This document shows, piece by piece, positions 1 to 8,169 of a stretch of DNA of 64,000 nucleotides. Both the position numbers and the translations under genes were made by a program. The DNA is from Microcella indica (GTDB lineage Bacteria; Actinomycetota; Actinomycetes; Actinomycetales; Microbacteriaceae). The stretch is taken from positions 2,046,001 through 2,110,000 of the forward strand of contig NZ_CP058670.1 of assembly GCF_013414345.1 (NCBI RefSeq). Reading direction: 5' to 3'. Position 1 is the first letter of the stretch; every line of letters starts with the position of its first letter. The notes under the pieces were generated by a model, which ran no database searches, was not told the DNA's origin, and saw nothing but the letters and a program-made list of their open reading frames with translations.

Positions 1-650
1 ACTCCCTGGCTCTCGCCGCGGCGACGATCATCTTCGCCCGGTCGCCAGTGTCGCTGCTCGTGCTCGCAGCCGTGCTCGTCGCCGGGCTCGCCCTCGTGCT
101 CGTGCGGCGCCAGAAGACGGTGGCGCGGCGCGCGACACAGAGCGTGCTGCTCGTCTCACTCGCCGTATTCGGCATGCTCGCTTGGCTCTTCCGCACCGCG
201 CTCGTCGACGCCGTCGACGCCGCGACCGATGTGGAGGTGCGCACGAGCGTGTGGGCGCGGGTCACGGGCTTCATCGACCAGTACCCCGTGCAGGGCTGGG
301 GCTGGGCGGGCAAGTGGCCGAGCGACGTCTTCCCCTTCGCGGTCGTCGCCGATAGCACCGGCCGGCAGCCGCCTTCCGCGCTCAACGCCTACATGGACGT
401 GTGGCTGCAGCTGGGCCTCGCCGGGCTGCTCGTGCTCATCGTGGCGCTGAGCCTCGCGTTCGTGCGGGCCTGGCTCGTGGCCTCCGAGCGCCGCAGCACC
501 GTCTACGTGTGGCCCGCCCTCACGCTCGTGCTGCTCGCCACGACAAGCATGACCGAGAGCTACCTGCTCTACGAGGGCGGGCTGCTGCTGTTCGTGACAT
601 CGGCGTTCGCGGCCGCGCGCAACCGCTCCTGGCGCGGGCGGCTCGACTAG
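1..650 (+). CDS. O-antigen ligase/polymerase-like membrane protein, C-terminal part
   Basis: The reading frame is open from base 3 with no start, so the gene begins before the window and only about 215 C-terminal residues are visible. At least four hydrophobic segments can be seen, with a loop containing GWGWAGKWP and later PPSALNAYMDVWLQLG. A glycine/aromatic loop followed by a (H/N)xxxxxxxxxG-like segment and terminal membrane helices is typical of the Wzy/WaaL O-antigen ligase superfamily, which polymerises or transfers undecaprenyl-linked glycans outside the membrane. The neighbouring glycan genes fit that role. Whether it polymerises or ligates cannot be told from this fragment. Confidence 0.7.
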   Translation, partial: SLALAAATIIFARSPVSLLVLAAVLVAGLALVLVRRQKTVARRATQSVLLVSLAVFGMLAWLFRTALVDAVDAATDVEVRTSVWARVTGFIDQYPVQGWGWAGKWPSDVFPFAVVADSTGRQPPSALNAYMDVWLQLGLAGLLVLIVALSLAFVRAWLVASERRSTVYVWPALTLVLLATTSMTESYLLYEGGLLLFVTSAFAAARNRSWRGRLD

Positions 651-681
651 GAAGAACGTCACCCGCCCCCAGCCGTGCGAC

Positions 682-772
682 GCTTCATATGTGAAGCATT
701 CTCCTGGTCACCGTGTTATGCTTCTTATCTGACGCATATCGCGTCGAGAGCGAGATGCATCAGATCAGAAGC
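682..772. promoter_or_regulatory. Inverted-repeat operator region of hipBA
   Basis: Two inverted repeats lie in front of the HTH gene. The first is GCTTCA-TATG-TGAAGC at 682-697. The second is a long one: the arm at 720-737 matches the reverse complement of 755-772 at 16 of 18 positions, with a 17-nt spacer. Both contain the half-site GCTTC/GAAGC. HipB-type antitoxins repress their own operons by binding several palindromes, so these are likely autoregulatory operators; that assignment is an inference. Confidence 0.6.
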
Positions 773-782
773 GGAGCGCTCC

Positions 783-1040
783 ATGGACAGGAACCAGGCA
801 CCGTGGTACCGGGCACGCAGCCGTCACGACATCGGCTCTGCGGTGCGCGAGGCTCGCAAGCTCGACGGCAGGAACCAGGTCGATTTCGCTGAGCGCGCCG
901 GAGTATCGCGGTCAACCGTGCAGCGACTGGAGCGCGGTGACGACGTCTCCGTCGATGCCCTGTTGTCGGCCCTGGCCGAACTGGGCTTGGAAGCGATCAT
1001 CGTTCCCCGAGGTGCGCACGTGAGCGTGAGCACGCGATGA
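783..1040 (+). CDS. hipB: HipB-like antitoxin, XRE-family helix-turn-helix regulator
   Basis: This is an 85-residue protein starting at ATG 783, with GGAG about 8 nt upstream; an in-frame start at 675 would run through the operator palindromes and is rejected. The HTH is clear: QVDFAERAGVSRSTVQRLER, followed by DVSVDALLSALAELGLEAII, which resembles the HipB/XRE fold. Its stop overlaps the start of the HipA-like kinase by 4 nt (ATGA), the usual antitoxin-first arrangement. HipB neutralises HipA and represses the operon. The C-terminal tail after the HTH is short. Confidence 0.85.
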   Translation: MDRNQAPWYRARSRHDIGSAVREARKLDGRNQVDFAERAGVSRSTVQRLERGDDVSVDALLSALAELGLEAIIVPRGAHVSVSTR

Positions 1041-2242
1041 CGAGACTGCAGCTCTGGCTGCGCGGCGAGCATCTCGGCGAGGTCGAGCAGCTGCGCTCCG
1101 GTCGTGCGCGACTGCGGTTCTCCGGCGACGCCCTCCGCCGTTGGGGAGGGGGCAGCCGACCCCTGAGCTTGTCGCTTCCGCTCACTTCCCAGCGCGTCGA
1201 GGGCTCCAGGTTGGATACGTTCCTGGACGGGCTCCTGCCCGAGGGCGCACTGCGCGCGCAGCTCGATCGTCGGTACGGTGCACGCACCCCCGTCGACCTG
1301 CTGCGCCACATCGGCCGGGAGTGCGCTGGAGCGGTGCAGTTCACTGTCGATGACACGGTGCCCGGCGCCGGACGTCTGCGCCCGCTCAGCGAGGACGAGA
1401 CCGCGTCTCTGGTCAGGGATCTGCCGACCCTTACTCCCCCGGACGACCTGCCGCTCGGTGCATCCCTGGGCGGCGTCCAGGCGAAGCTGCTTCTGGCCCG
1501 CACCGCGAGCGGCTGGGCCTGGCCGACAGATGGAGCGATGTCGACCCACATCATCAAGCCGCAACCGAACGACCTGACCAGCCCCCCTCTTCTGATCACC
1601 GCGGAGGACTGGGCGATGCGGGTCGCCGCAGCCGCGGACCTGCCCGTAGCACGCACCGAGCTCGTCGATTTCGATGGTCGACAGGCGATCGTCGTCGAGC
1701 GCTACGACCGTGCGGGCGGGGAGCGGACCCACCAGGAGGACTTCACGCAGGCGCTCTCCGTGCCCTCTGTCTCGAAGTACGAGTCGACGTTGTCAGGTAC
1801 GGCGAGACTGAAGTCGATCGCGCAGCTGGCAGCACCGCAGTCCCACTACCCGAGTCGGTTCGCTGCCGGGCTGCTGGAGGCGGTGGCCTTCAACACGATG
1901 ATCGGCAACGGAGACGCCCACTCGAAGAACTACTCGCTCACCATCGACTCTGCAGCGCTGGTCGACATGGCGCCGCTGTACGACACGGCACCGGTGATGT
2001 TCTTGGGGCGGTTCACCCACGCTGGTCACGCCGTCGCGGGGCAGGTCGACCTGCGCTACATCACCCGGCAGCATCTCATCGACGAGGCCGTCTCATGGGG
2101 CATGAAGCCTGCGGAGGCCGACACCGTCGTCGAGGGCGTGGCGCAGCGTGTGCTCGATTCCATCGAAGCGACGTCCGTGCCGACCGAGCTCGCGACGATC
2201 GTCGAGAAGGTCCGGCACCGCGTCGGGGGATTCGGAAGCTGA
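1037..2242 (+). CDS. hipA: HipA-like serine/threonine kinase toxin
   Basis: A 401-residue protein with the HipA layout: an N-terminal HipA_N-like domain (about 1-105, including LDTFLDGLLPEGALR), a glycine-rich nucleotide loop SLGGVQAKLLL (about 143-153), the lysine of HIIKPQ (about 170), the hinge-like VERYDR, the catalytic loop GNGDAHSKNYS (about 288-298) with its Asp and Asn, and the metal-binding DMAPLYD motif. HipA kinases phosphorylate tRNA synthetases or other targets and arrest growth. All key residues appear intact, so the toxin is probably active. Translation is coupled to hipB by the ATGA overlap. Confidence 0.9.
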   Translation: MTRLQLWLRGEHLGEVEQLRSGRARLRFSGDALRRWGGGSRPLSLSLPLTSQRVEGSRLDTFLDGLLPEGALRAQLDRRYGARTPVDLLRHIGRECAGAVQFTVDDTVPGAGRLRPLSEDETASLVRDLPTLTPPDDLPLGASLGGVQAKLLLARTASGWAWPTDGAMSTHIIKPQPNDLTSPPLLITAEDWAMRVAAAADLPVARTELVDFDGRQAIVVERYDRAGGERTHQEDFTQALSVPSVSKYESTLSGTARLKSIAQLAAPQSHYPSRFAAGLLEAVAFNTMIGNGDAHSKNYSLTIDSAALVDMAPLYDTAPVMFLGRFTHAGHAVAGQVDLRYITRQHLIDEAVSWGMKPAEADTVVEGVAQRVLDSIEATSVPTELATIVEKVRHRVGGFGS

Positions 2243-2273
2243 TCCGGTTCAGCGCCGACGCTTCCGTAGGGGC

Positions 2274-3233
2274 CTACGCAGTGCGCGCGGCGAGCACCGA
2301 GTCGAGAATGTCGTCAAGGTCGTGCCGTGCACGCCAGCCGAGCTCGTCGGCGATGCGGCTGACGTCGGCGACGACGGCGGCGGGGTCGCCGGGCCGGCGG
2401 TCGCGGGTGACGGTGGCGGGAGCATCCGGGATGCGGTGCCGGATGCCCTCCACGACGTCGCGCACGCTCGACCCGACTCCCGTGCCCACGTTGTAGGCGC
2501 GGTGCGGCTCGGGCTGCCCGGGCAGGGCGTCCAGTACGGCGAGGTGCGCGTCGGCGAGGTCGCGCACGTGCACGAAGTCGCGCACGCACGTGCCGTCGGC
2601 GGTCGGGTAGTCGTCGCCGAAGATCTGCGGCGAGCGCCCGGCGTCGATCGCCTCGAGCACCATGGGCACGAGGTTGAGCACGGCCGTGTCGGCCAGGTCG
2701 CGCCAGCCTGCGCCGGCCACGTTGAAGTAGCGCAGGCTCGTGACGCGCAGGCTTTCGGCGCGGGCGACGGCGGCGGCGAGCCGCTCCCCCGCGAGCTTCG
2801 TCTCGCCGTAGGGGTTGACGGGCACGGTCGGCGCGTCTTCGGTCACGACCCCGTCGGCGTCGCCGTAGACGGCGGCGGAGCTGGAGAAGACGAGGTCGCG
2901 CACGCCCGTGGCGACCATGGCCTGCAGCACGGCGGTGAGGGCTCCGACGTTCTGCCGGTGGTACCAGAGCGGTCTGGTGACCGATTCGCCGACCTGCTTG
3001 CGGGCCGCTAGATGGATGACCGCCTCGACGCCCTCGTCGGCGACGAGCCGCGCGAGCACGCCGGCCGCGCCGGGTTCGGCGAGGTCGAGCTCGTGGGCGG
3101 GCATCCCGTCGATGCGGTGGCGCAGGCCGTGCGCGAAGTCGTCGACGATGACGGGGGTGTCGCCGCGATCGGCGAGCACACGGCAGATGTGCGAGCCGAT
3201 GTAGCCGGAGCCCCCGGTGACGAGTACGCGCAC
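2274..3233 (-). CDS. galE: UDP-glucose 4-epimerase
   Basis: A 319-residue short-chain dehydrogenase-fold enzyme that interconverts UDP-glucose and UDP-galactose (or the GlcNAc/GalNAc pair). The NAD-binding motif GGSGYIG lies at residues 7-13, SSSAAVYG at about 117-124, and the catalytic YGETK at Tyr142/Lys146. Length is normal for bacterial GalE. It sits tail to tail with hipA (31 nt apart) and supplies a nucleotide sugar to the surrounding glycan locus. Substrate preference between Glc and GlcNAc forms cannot be read from sequence alone. Confidence 0.9.
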   Translation of the reverse strand: MRVLVTGGSGYIGSHICRVLADRGDTPVIVDDFAHGLRHRIDGMPAHELDLAEPGAAGVLARLVADEGVEAVIHLAARKQVGESVTRPLWYHRQNVGALTAVLQAMVATGVRDLVFSSSAAVYGDADGVVTEDAPTVPVNPYGETKLAGERLAAAVARAESLRVTSLRYFNVAGAGWRDLADTAVLNLVPMVLEAIDAGRSPQIFGDDYPTADGTCVRDFVHVRDLADAHLAVLDALPGQPEPHRAYNVGTGVGSSVRDVVEGIRHRIPDAPATVTRDRRPGDPAAVVADVSRIADELGWRARHDLDDILDSVLAARTA

Positions 3234-3242
3234 CCGGTCAGT

Positions 3243-3443
3243 CTAGGCGGGCACTGGGAAGGCGTAGGCGATGTCGAGGTCGTGCTCACCCTCGGGCAGG
3301 CCGAGCACGAGGGCGATCACCTCACGCACGGCCGCGTCGAGTTCGTCGAAGTCGGCGCCGAAGGTGTGCGCATTGGGCAGGTCGCGAACCTGCGCGATGA
3401 GGTGCCCGGCGTCGCGTTCCACGTCGACGATCCACGTCGTCAT
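3243..3443 (-). CDS. hicB: HicB-like antitoxin
   Basis: A 66-residue protein starting at ATG 3443, which overlaps the hicA stop (ATGA) and has AGGGG about 8 nt upstream; a GTG at 3452 lies directly on that ribosome site and is less likely. The sequence WIVDVERDAGHLIAQVRDLP followed by ELDAAVREVIALVLGLP has the partial RNase-H-like fold of HicB antitoxins (a substrate-like beta-sheet plus an alpha helix). It has no obvious C-terminal DNA-binding domain, so it would be a minimal HicB. Its partner hicA is immediately upstream. Confidence 0.7.
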   Translation of the reverse strand: MTTWIVDVERDAGHLIAQVRDLPNAHTFGADFDELDAAVREVIALVLGLPEGEHDLDIAYAFPVPA

Positions 3444-3649
3444 CGCAGCCACCCCTTTCCGAGCACTGGTTCCAGGTCTCGCTCGATAGCTCTCAGCGTG
3501 CCCTTCGGCACGTCGCCGCCATGGTACGGCACCGTGGTGCGTGCGACCAGGTCCCCGAGCACGACCTCGAATAGCCGATGCGAACCGCGTTGCCTGACGA
3601 GCGTCCCACCACGCACCTTGATTCTCTTCTCGACTTCTCGCGCACGCAC
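3440..3649 (-). CDS. hicA: HicA-like mRNA interferase toxin
   Basis: The core is typical of HicA, a small dsRBD-fold RNase that cleaves mRNA: the segment GGTLVRQRGSHRLF carries the catalytic His in the family's GSH motif, followed by TVPYHGGDVPKGTLRAIERDL and a short tail. I chose GTG 3649, which gives 69 residues, close to the family norm. The frame stays open further upstream to 3790 but that part is low-complexity and runs into the next gene. No strong ribosome site is visible for GTG 3649, so the start is uncertain. It is followed by hicB with an ATGA overlap. Confidence 0.7.
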   Translation of the reverse strand: MRAREVEKRIKVRGGTLVRQRGSHRLFEVVLGDLVARTTVPYHGGDVPKGTLRAIERDLEPVLGKGWLR

Positions 3650-3740
3650 ATGGGCGAGTGTGACGCCCACACGGCCACGCCAGCTCGCGTGCACTCGACC
3701 CGTTGACGTCGATGCCGCAAGGGCCGGTGTGGAGGACGCG

Positions 3741-6224
3741 TCAGCAGCGGCGCAGGTCGCGGGCGGAGTTGCTGACGACGGCGGTGCCACCGAACACGGT
3801 AATGGTCGACGGGCTCAGATCGAGGATGTGGTTGACGACGCCCGGCTCGACGCACTTCGTTTGCGTTATGTACATGGGCCCACCCGAGATGCCAGCCAAC
3901 ACTCCGCCCGCGAGGGCGTCCGGGAAATTCTGGCCGTATGTCAGGAACGCGTCGGGTGCCGAGTCGGGGTGCGCGAACTTGTTGATGAGCAGCGAGGTCG
4001 CGTAGCGGTTCGCGCCGCCGTAGCGGGCTGTGCTCACGCCCGAAACGGCGTCGATAGCGTTCTTGACGCCGTTCGACACGACTGCCGTACCACCAGCGAT
4101 GCGAGCGACAGTGGGTTCGAGCTTCGACGAGAGGAAGCTGCGCGTGGCCGAATCGATACCCGAGGCCGCGCCGTTCACGAGCAGGATCGGCACGCCAGCG
4201 GATGCGGCCGCGGCGCCCGCCGAGAGAGCGTCGGCATAGTTGGCACCGGTCGCCACCCACACCTGCTCATCTGTGGAGAAGAACCCCTTGGTGAGGCCAC
4301 GCTGCGCGATGAGCCGTGACGTCTCGTAGCGGTTGGCGCCGCCGATACGGACGACCGAGTCGGCGTAGGACCGCAGAGCGCTCGCGACTGAGCCGCTGAC
4401 AACGCTCGAGCCTCCCACGATCACGATCGTCTGCGGGTTGAGCCGGTTGAGTTCGGATCGCACGGATGAGGGCAGGGAACCCCGCTCGGTAAGCAGGAGC
4501 GGGCCGCCCTCAGCCGCGGCCGCGGGGCCGGCGCTGAGCGCGTCCGGGAAGTTGGCGCCGTTCGCGATGTAGACCACGGGAACGTTCGGCGAGCCGGGGT
4601 ACGCACGAGCAGCGATGGCGTTGGCCGTGTCGTATCGGTTCGCTCCCGAGAGTCGCACCCCATCCGCCACGAAGATGCTTCCGGTACTCGGGGCAGCCTG
4701 CGTCTGCGAGCCCCAGCTTGCGGTCGCCGACCATTCGAGGGTGCCCCGTAGTCCGTCGAGAGGCACCGACCAGTCGCCATTCGCACCGACGGTGGGCGAC
4801 ACCGTTGCGCCGCCATTGATGGACACCTCGACACCGTGCCGAGTCGAACCACCCGTGACCCGCCCGAGGAGGTTCGGAGTCGCGCTCGGGCTGAGGCGCA
4901 CTGGCGACGATGCATTGCGATTCGTAGACGAGAACCCGATGAGCGGCTCCCAGTCGGGGTACACCTTCGTGACCTGCTCCCATGCCGAGTTTGCAGAGTA
5001 CAGAGTGCTGAACACACCGACGTTCCCCTGAACATTGCATGAGGGGAACTGGTCAGGATCGGCATTAGAGGCCGCGGACGTGATGCCGACCGCGCGGCTC
5101 CCAACCACTGCTGGCCCACCGCTGTCGCCCTGCCGGACGCAAATCGCCGCCACGATCGCACCTACGCAGTACGCGCCGGGTGCCTCGCAGTTGGACCCGC
5201 CGACAGGAACAACTTGGTCAACGCCATCGCTGAATCCATATTGTGCCGCAGTTGCAGGAGTCAAGATCGCGCCGCATGTCCAACCCGTCGTCGAACCCGA
5301 TTTGCACAAAGTCGCGCCAGATATGGCCGGCCCAGCGTCGCGAATGACCAACGGCGACGAAGCGAGAGGCGCGCCCGATGTTGAGTTGCCCCATGTAACG
5401 ATCTCAGGCTTGCCGACCCAGACGTCATTGGTGACCTGAGTAGCGCCGAAGTCGTAGTACGTGATGACCGGGTCAAAGTCTGGCGCGCCAGTGTCGAATC
5501 CCGGGTTCGCATATTCGCCAGCGACGTGACGGCCACCGTTGCCGATCTGGGTGGTGGCGCCTATAGTCCCGCCGGAGATGGTCGGGCGATTAATGGTGGC
5601 CGCTCTTCGCATCGAGCCCTCAATCGTCTCGCAATGGCCAGCCGACAGCATCTCCAGTTCGCTGTTGGAGGTATTGAGACCGACGAAACCGATAGAGCAT
5701 CGAGAAGAGTCATACACGTAGGGCATGCCACCACGGAGGTCGGCGGCGGGCTCGAGACCCTCGATAGCCTCGGTCGCGCGCGCCGCCGGTGCAGAGCCGA
5801 ACTCGACCCGGGCGCCGACGCTCTCCGCCACCCGGGCATCCGCATCGTTCTCGACGGTGACGACGAGGTCATAGCCCTCCAAGCGGGCGTCGACCACGTC
5901 GATGACCTTGGTGAGGTCGGCCACCACATCGGCTGCCGCATTGCCGGCTTCGCTCTGCGCGAGCCACTCGGCCCCGCTGAGGCCCACGTCGCGCGCGAGC
6001 GCCTGCTGCAGGCCCGCGGGCAGAGCAGCACCCTCCGCGGCGAAGTCGTCAGGCTTGACGTCGACCATGCGCGACGGCTCGTCGCCCACCGGGGTGACCG
6101 GCCGCTCGAGTGCTCGTACGGGCGCGGCCGCCGGCTCTGCTGCGGACGCAGCCGTGACCGGGGCCGCCACCAGGGCGAGGAGGGCGAGGAGCGCGCCAGT
6201 GGTGGCGGCGCGGGGGCTACGCAT
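3741..6224 (-). CDS. Secreted streptogrisin-like serine protease with three CWB2 repeats
   Basis: An 827-residue surface protein from ATG 6224, which begins a clear signal peptide (MRSPRAATTGALLALLALVA, cleavage near ASA); the upstream alternative at 6251 would overlap the preceding gene. A charged pro-region precedes a chymotrypsin-fold domain with SAGHC (His near 197), the streptogrisin hallmark GSTTGWTCG, and QGDSGGP (Ser near 368). The acidic residue is probably in PDFDPV. A linker follows, then three CWB2 domains with PLLLT, PILLV and PMYIT motifs, ending in Cys. CWB2 repeats anchor proteins non-covalently to cell-wall polymers. It is 17 nt downstream of another CWB2 gene. Confidence 0.85.
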   Translation of the reverse strand: MRSPRAATTGALLALLALVAAPVTAASAAEPAAAPVRALERPVTPVGDEPSRMVDVKPDDFAAEGAALPAGLQQALARDVGLSGAEWLAQSEAGNAAADVVADLTKVIDVVDARLEGYDLVVTVENDADARVAESVGARVEFGSAPAARATEAIEGLEPAADLRGGMPYVYDSSRCSIGFVGLNTSNSELEMLSAGHCETIEGSMRRAATINRPTISGGTIGATTQIGNGGRHVAGEYANPGFDTGAPDFDPVITYYDFGATQVTNDVWVGKPEIVTWGNSTSGAPLASSPLVIRDAGPAISGATLCKSGSTTGWTCGAILTPATAAQYGFSDGVDQVVPVGGSNCEAPGAYCVGAIVAAICVRQGDSGGPAVVGSRAVGITSAASNADPDQFPSCNVQGNVGVFSTLYSANSAWEQVTKVYPDWEPLIGFSSTNRNASSPVRLSPSATPNLLGRVTGGSTRHGVEVSINGGATVSPTVGANGDWSVPLDGLRGTLEWSATASWGSQTQAAPSTGSIFVADGVRLSGANRYDTANAIAARAYPGSPNVPVVYIANGANFPDALSAGPAAAAEGGPLLLTERGSLPSSVRSELNRLNPQTIVIVGGSSVVSGSVASALRSYADSVVRIGGANRYETSRLIAQRGLTKGFFSTDEQVWVATGANYADALSAGAAAASAGVPILLVNGAASGIDSATRSFLSSKLEPTVARIAGGTAVVSNGVKNAIDAVSGVSTARYGGANRYATSLLINKFAHPDSAPDAFLTYGQNFPDALAGGVLAGISGGPMYITQTKCVEPGVVNHILDLSPSTITVFGGTAVVSNSARDLRRC

Positions 6225-6241
6225 CGACGATCTGCCTTCTG

Positions 6242-8068
6242 CTAGGAGCACGGGCGGTAGTTGTAGGCGTTCGAGGTGAGCACCGAGGTGCCGCCGACGA
6301 ACGTGAGGCTCTGCACGCCCGAGAGCGTCAAGTGGCCGACGGCCGCTGCGGGAAGGCAGCTGCCGGGCGAGAGGTGCAGCGGCGCGTTCTGGGCACCCGC
6401 GACGGCGGCCGCCGCGAGCGCGTCAGGGAAGTTGACGCCGCTCGCGAGGTAGCCCGCGGTCGCCGTCGGGAAGGCGTAGTCGTTGATGCTCGCCGCCGTC
6501 TTGTAGCGGTCGGCGCCACCCCGACGCACGAGGGACGTCACGTCGGTGCCCGACTTCAGCGAGTTCAGGTAGTTCGTCGAGATGACGGAGGTGCCACCGG
6601 CGGCGACGACCGTCGTGGCACCCAGCTGATCGATCACACTGCGCGTGGCAGAGTCGGCCGAGTTCGAGCCCGGCGGCACGAGAAGAACGGGAACCCCGCG
6701 AGAGCCCGCGGCAGCGCTCGCCGCGAGAGCGTCGGGGAAGTTGCCGCCGCTGGCGACAAAGACCTCGTCGGCGCCATCAGGGAACGCGAGAAGCGCGAGC
6801 GCGCGGGCCGTCGCGTACCGGTCGTCGCCCGACACACGGGTGACGGTCGTAGCGAGCGCCTCCAAGGAGGCGACCACGGACCCGCTGATGACGCTCGGGC
6901 CGCCGACAACGATGATGTTCTCGGGCGCGAGCCGCACGATCTCGGCTCGCACCGAGTCCGGCAGGGAAGCTCGGTTGGTGAGCAGCAACGGCCCGCCGGC
7001 GACAGCCGCTGCGGGCGCCGCCGCGAGACCGTCGGCGAAGCCCGTGCCGACCGCGATGTAGACGGTCGAGACCGCGCTCGGGTCAGGGTAGGCCGACGCC
7101 GCAAGCGCGACAGAGGTGGAGTAACGGTCAGCCCCGGCGAGGCGCGACTTCGACACCGCGCTCGAGAGCTGCCCGGTCGGGTTGCCGAACCAGTCGGTGT
7201 AGAGGCGCCAGAAGTTGCGGTTGCCGTAGCTCGAGCAGCTGTCGCCCGTGCCGTACAGGTTGCTCATCGCGGCCGAATTGGGCGTGTAGGGGGTGTAGTT
7301 GTACAGCCCGGCGGTCGCGGCGTTGCGAATGACCACCCGCTTCGTTCCGCAGGAGGTGTTGGGGTGGTACTGGATGTACTCCGTGCCGATCTGGTTGTTG
7401 TACCACGACGGGTTCAGGCGATAGCGCTGGAACTGCCAGGCCGCCGAATACAGCTGGGGCCCGATGCCGGCGTACTCCACGTTGCAAGGAGCAGTGTCGG
7501 GGCAGTCGTAACCGAGCGCGAAGTCGACGGCGCGCTGCGAGGGGGCAGTCGACGTCACCAGGCTCTGCTCCTTCTGCAGGGTGACGAGCAAGACCTGCGC
7601 CGCGATGCCGCACGCCTGCTGCACGCGGTAGATGATGCGCGAGACGCGCTCGTCGCTGCCGGAGGAGAAGGACCGGCACTGCTCGTTGGCGCTGCGGGCC
7701 GCCGTGTCTTGCCTCAAGATGTCCAGGCAGCGTGAGTTCTGACACGTGCCGCTCTTGGACGCGAGGAAGGACTGGATCTCAGACTCGGTCATGCCATTGC
7801 GATCGTAGAACTGCAGATCGCTGATGAGGTAGCCGGGGTCGAAGTCAGAGCGATCGGCCACGGAGTCGAAGGTGTTGCCGCTCTCCACCACCGCCCGATC
7901 GGGCGTCTCGTCGATGACAACCGGCTCGACGACAGGCTGAGCGTACGCGGGAGTCGCGGCGACGACGAGGCTGCCCAGCAGCGCCGCGGCCCCGATCGCG
8001 GCCACGGCACGCAACGAGCGCCTCCGCGCCTGCGGCGCGCTGGCCTCGAGAGAAATGGACCGCGACAT
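6242..8068 (-). CDS. Secreted CWB2-repeat protein with Cys-rich, lysozyme-like N-terminal domain
   Basis: A 608-residue protein with a signal peptide (Ala-rich, probable cleavage after AYA near residue 43). Residues 60-300 form a Cys-rich extracellular domain with QKEQSLVTS (Glu167), IGPQLYSAAWQFQRY and RNFWRLYTDWFG. This kind of domain is seen in actinobacterial surface proteins often labelled hemagglutinin-like or lysozyme-like; enzymatic activity is not proven, though Glu167 is a possible acid catalyst. Three CWB2 repeats follow from about 305, with PLLLT, PVLLV and PLHLS motifs and a Cys near the C-terminus. MtrA-like repeats lie just upstream. Confidence 0.8.
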   Translation of the reverse strand: MSRSISLEASAPQARRRSLRAVAAIGAAALLGSLVVAATPAYAQPVVEPVVIDETPDRAVVESGNTFDSVADRSDFDPGYLISDLQFYDRNGMTESEIQSFLASKSGTCQNSRCLDILRQDTAARSANEQCRSFSSGSDERVSRIIYRVQQACGIAAQVLLVTLQKEQSLVTSTAPSQRAVDFALGYDCPDTAPCNVEYAGIGPQLYSAAWQFQRYRLNPSWYNNQIGTEYIQYHPNTSCGTKRVVIRNAATAGLYNYTPYTPNSAAMSNLYGTGDSCSSYGNRNFWRLYTDWFGNPTGQLSSAVSKSRLAGADRYSTSVALAASAYPDPSAVSTVYIAVGTGFADGLAAAPAAAVAGGPLLLTNRASLPDSVRAEIVRLAPENIIVVGGPSVISGSVVASLEALATTVTRVSGDDRYATARALALLAFPDGADEVFVASGGNFPDALAASAAAGSRGVPVLLVPPGSNSADSATRSVIDQLGATTVVAAGGTSVISTNYLNSLKSGTDVTSLVRRGGADRYKTAASINDYAFPTATAGYLASGVNFPDALAAAAVAGAQNAPLHLSPGSCLPAAAVGHLTLSGVQSLTFVGGTSVLTSNAYNYRPCS

Positions 8069-8103
8069 GATGAACCCCCCCCGCCCGCAGCCCCCTGCCG
8101 CGA

Positions 8104-8130
8104 GTCACAACAGTCACAACAGTAACTCGA
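8104..8130. promoter_or_regulatory. Three 9-nt direct repeats resembling an MtrA box
   Basis: GTCACAACA occurs at 8104-8112 and again at 8113-8121, and is followed by a degenerate copy starting GTAAC at 8122. Recalled from the literature, mycobacterial MtrA binds two direct repeats of a 9-mer close to GTCACAgcg. The repeats lie 36-62 nt upstream of the minus-strand CWB2 gene that starts at 8068, in its promoter region. Assignment to MtrA is an inference. Confidence 0.5.
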
Positions 8131-8169
8131 TTGCGGCACAAAAGGGAGGCCCTCACTCGGGGGCGTTCG

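Noticed and set aside
675-782. An earlier start for the HTH gene at 675
   Set aside because: It would put the operator palindromes inside the coding region and adds residues that are unlike the family; ATG 783 has a ribosome site.
6332-7735. A 467-codon open frame on the plus strand
   Set aside because: It is the antisense shadow of the CWB2 gene at 6242-8068, which has a signal peptide and repeat motifs. High GC makes long antisense frames common here.
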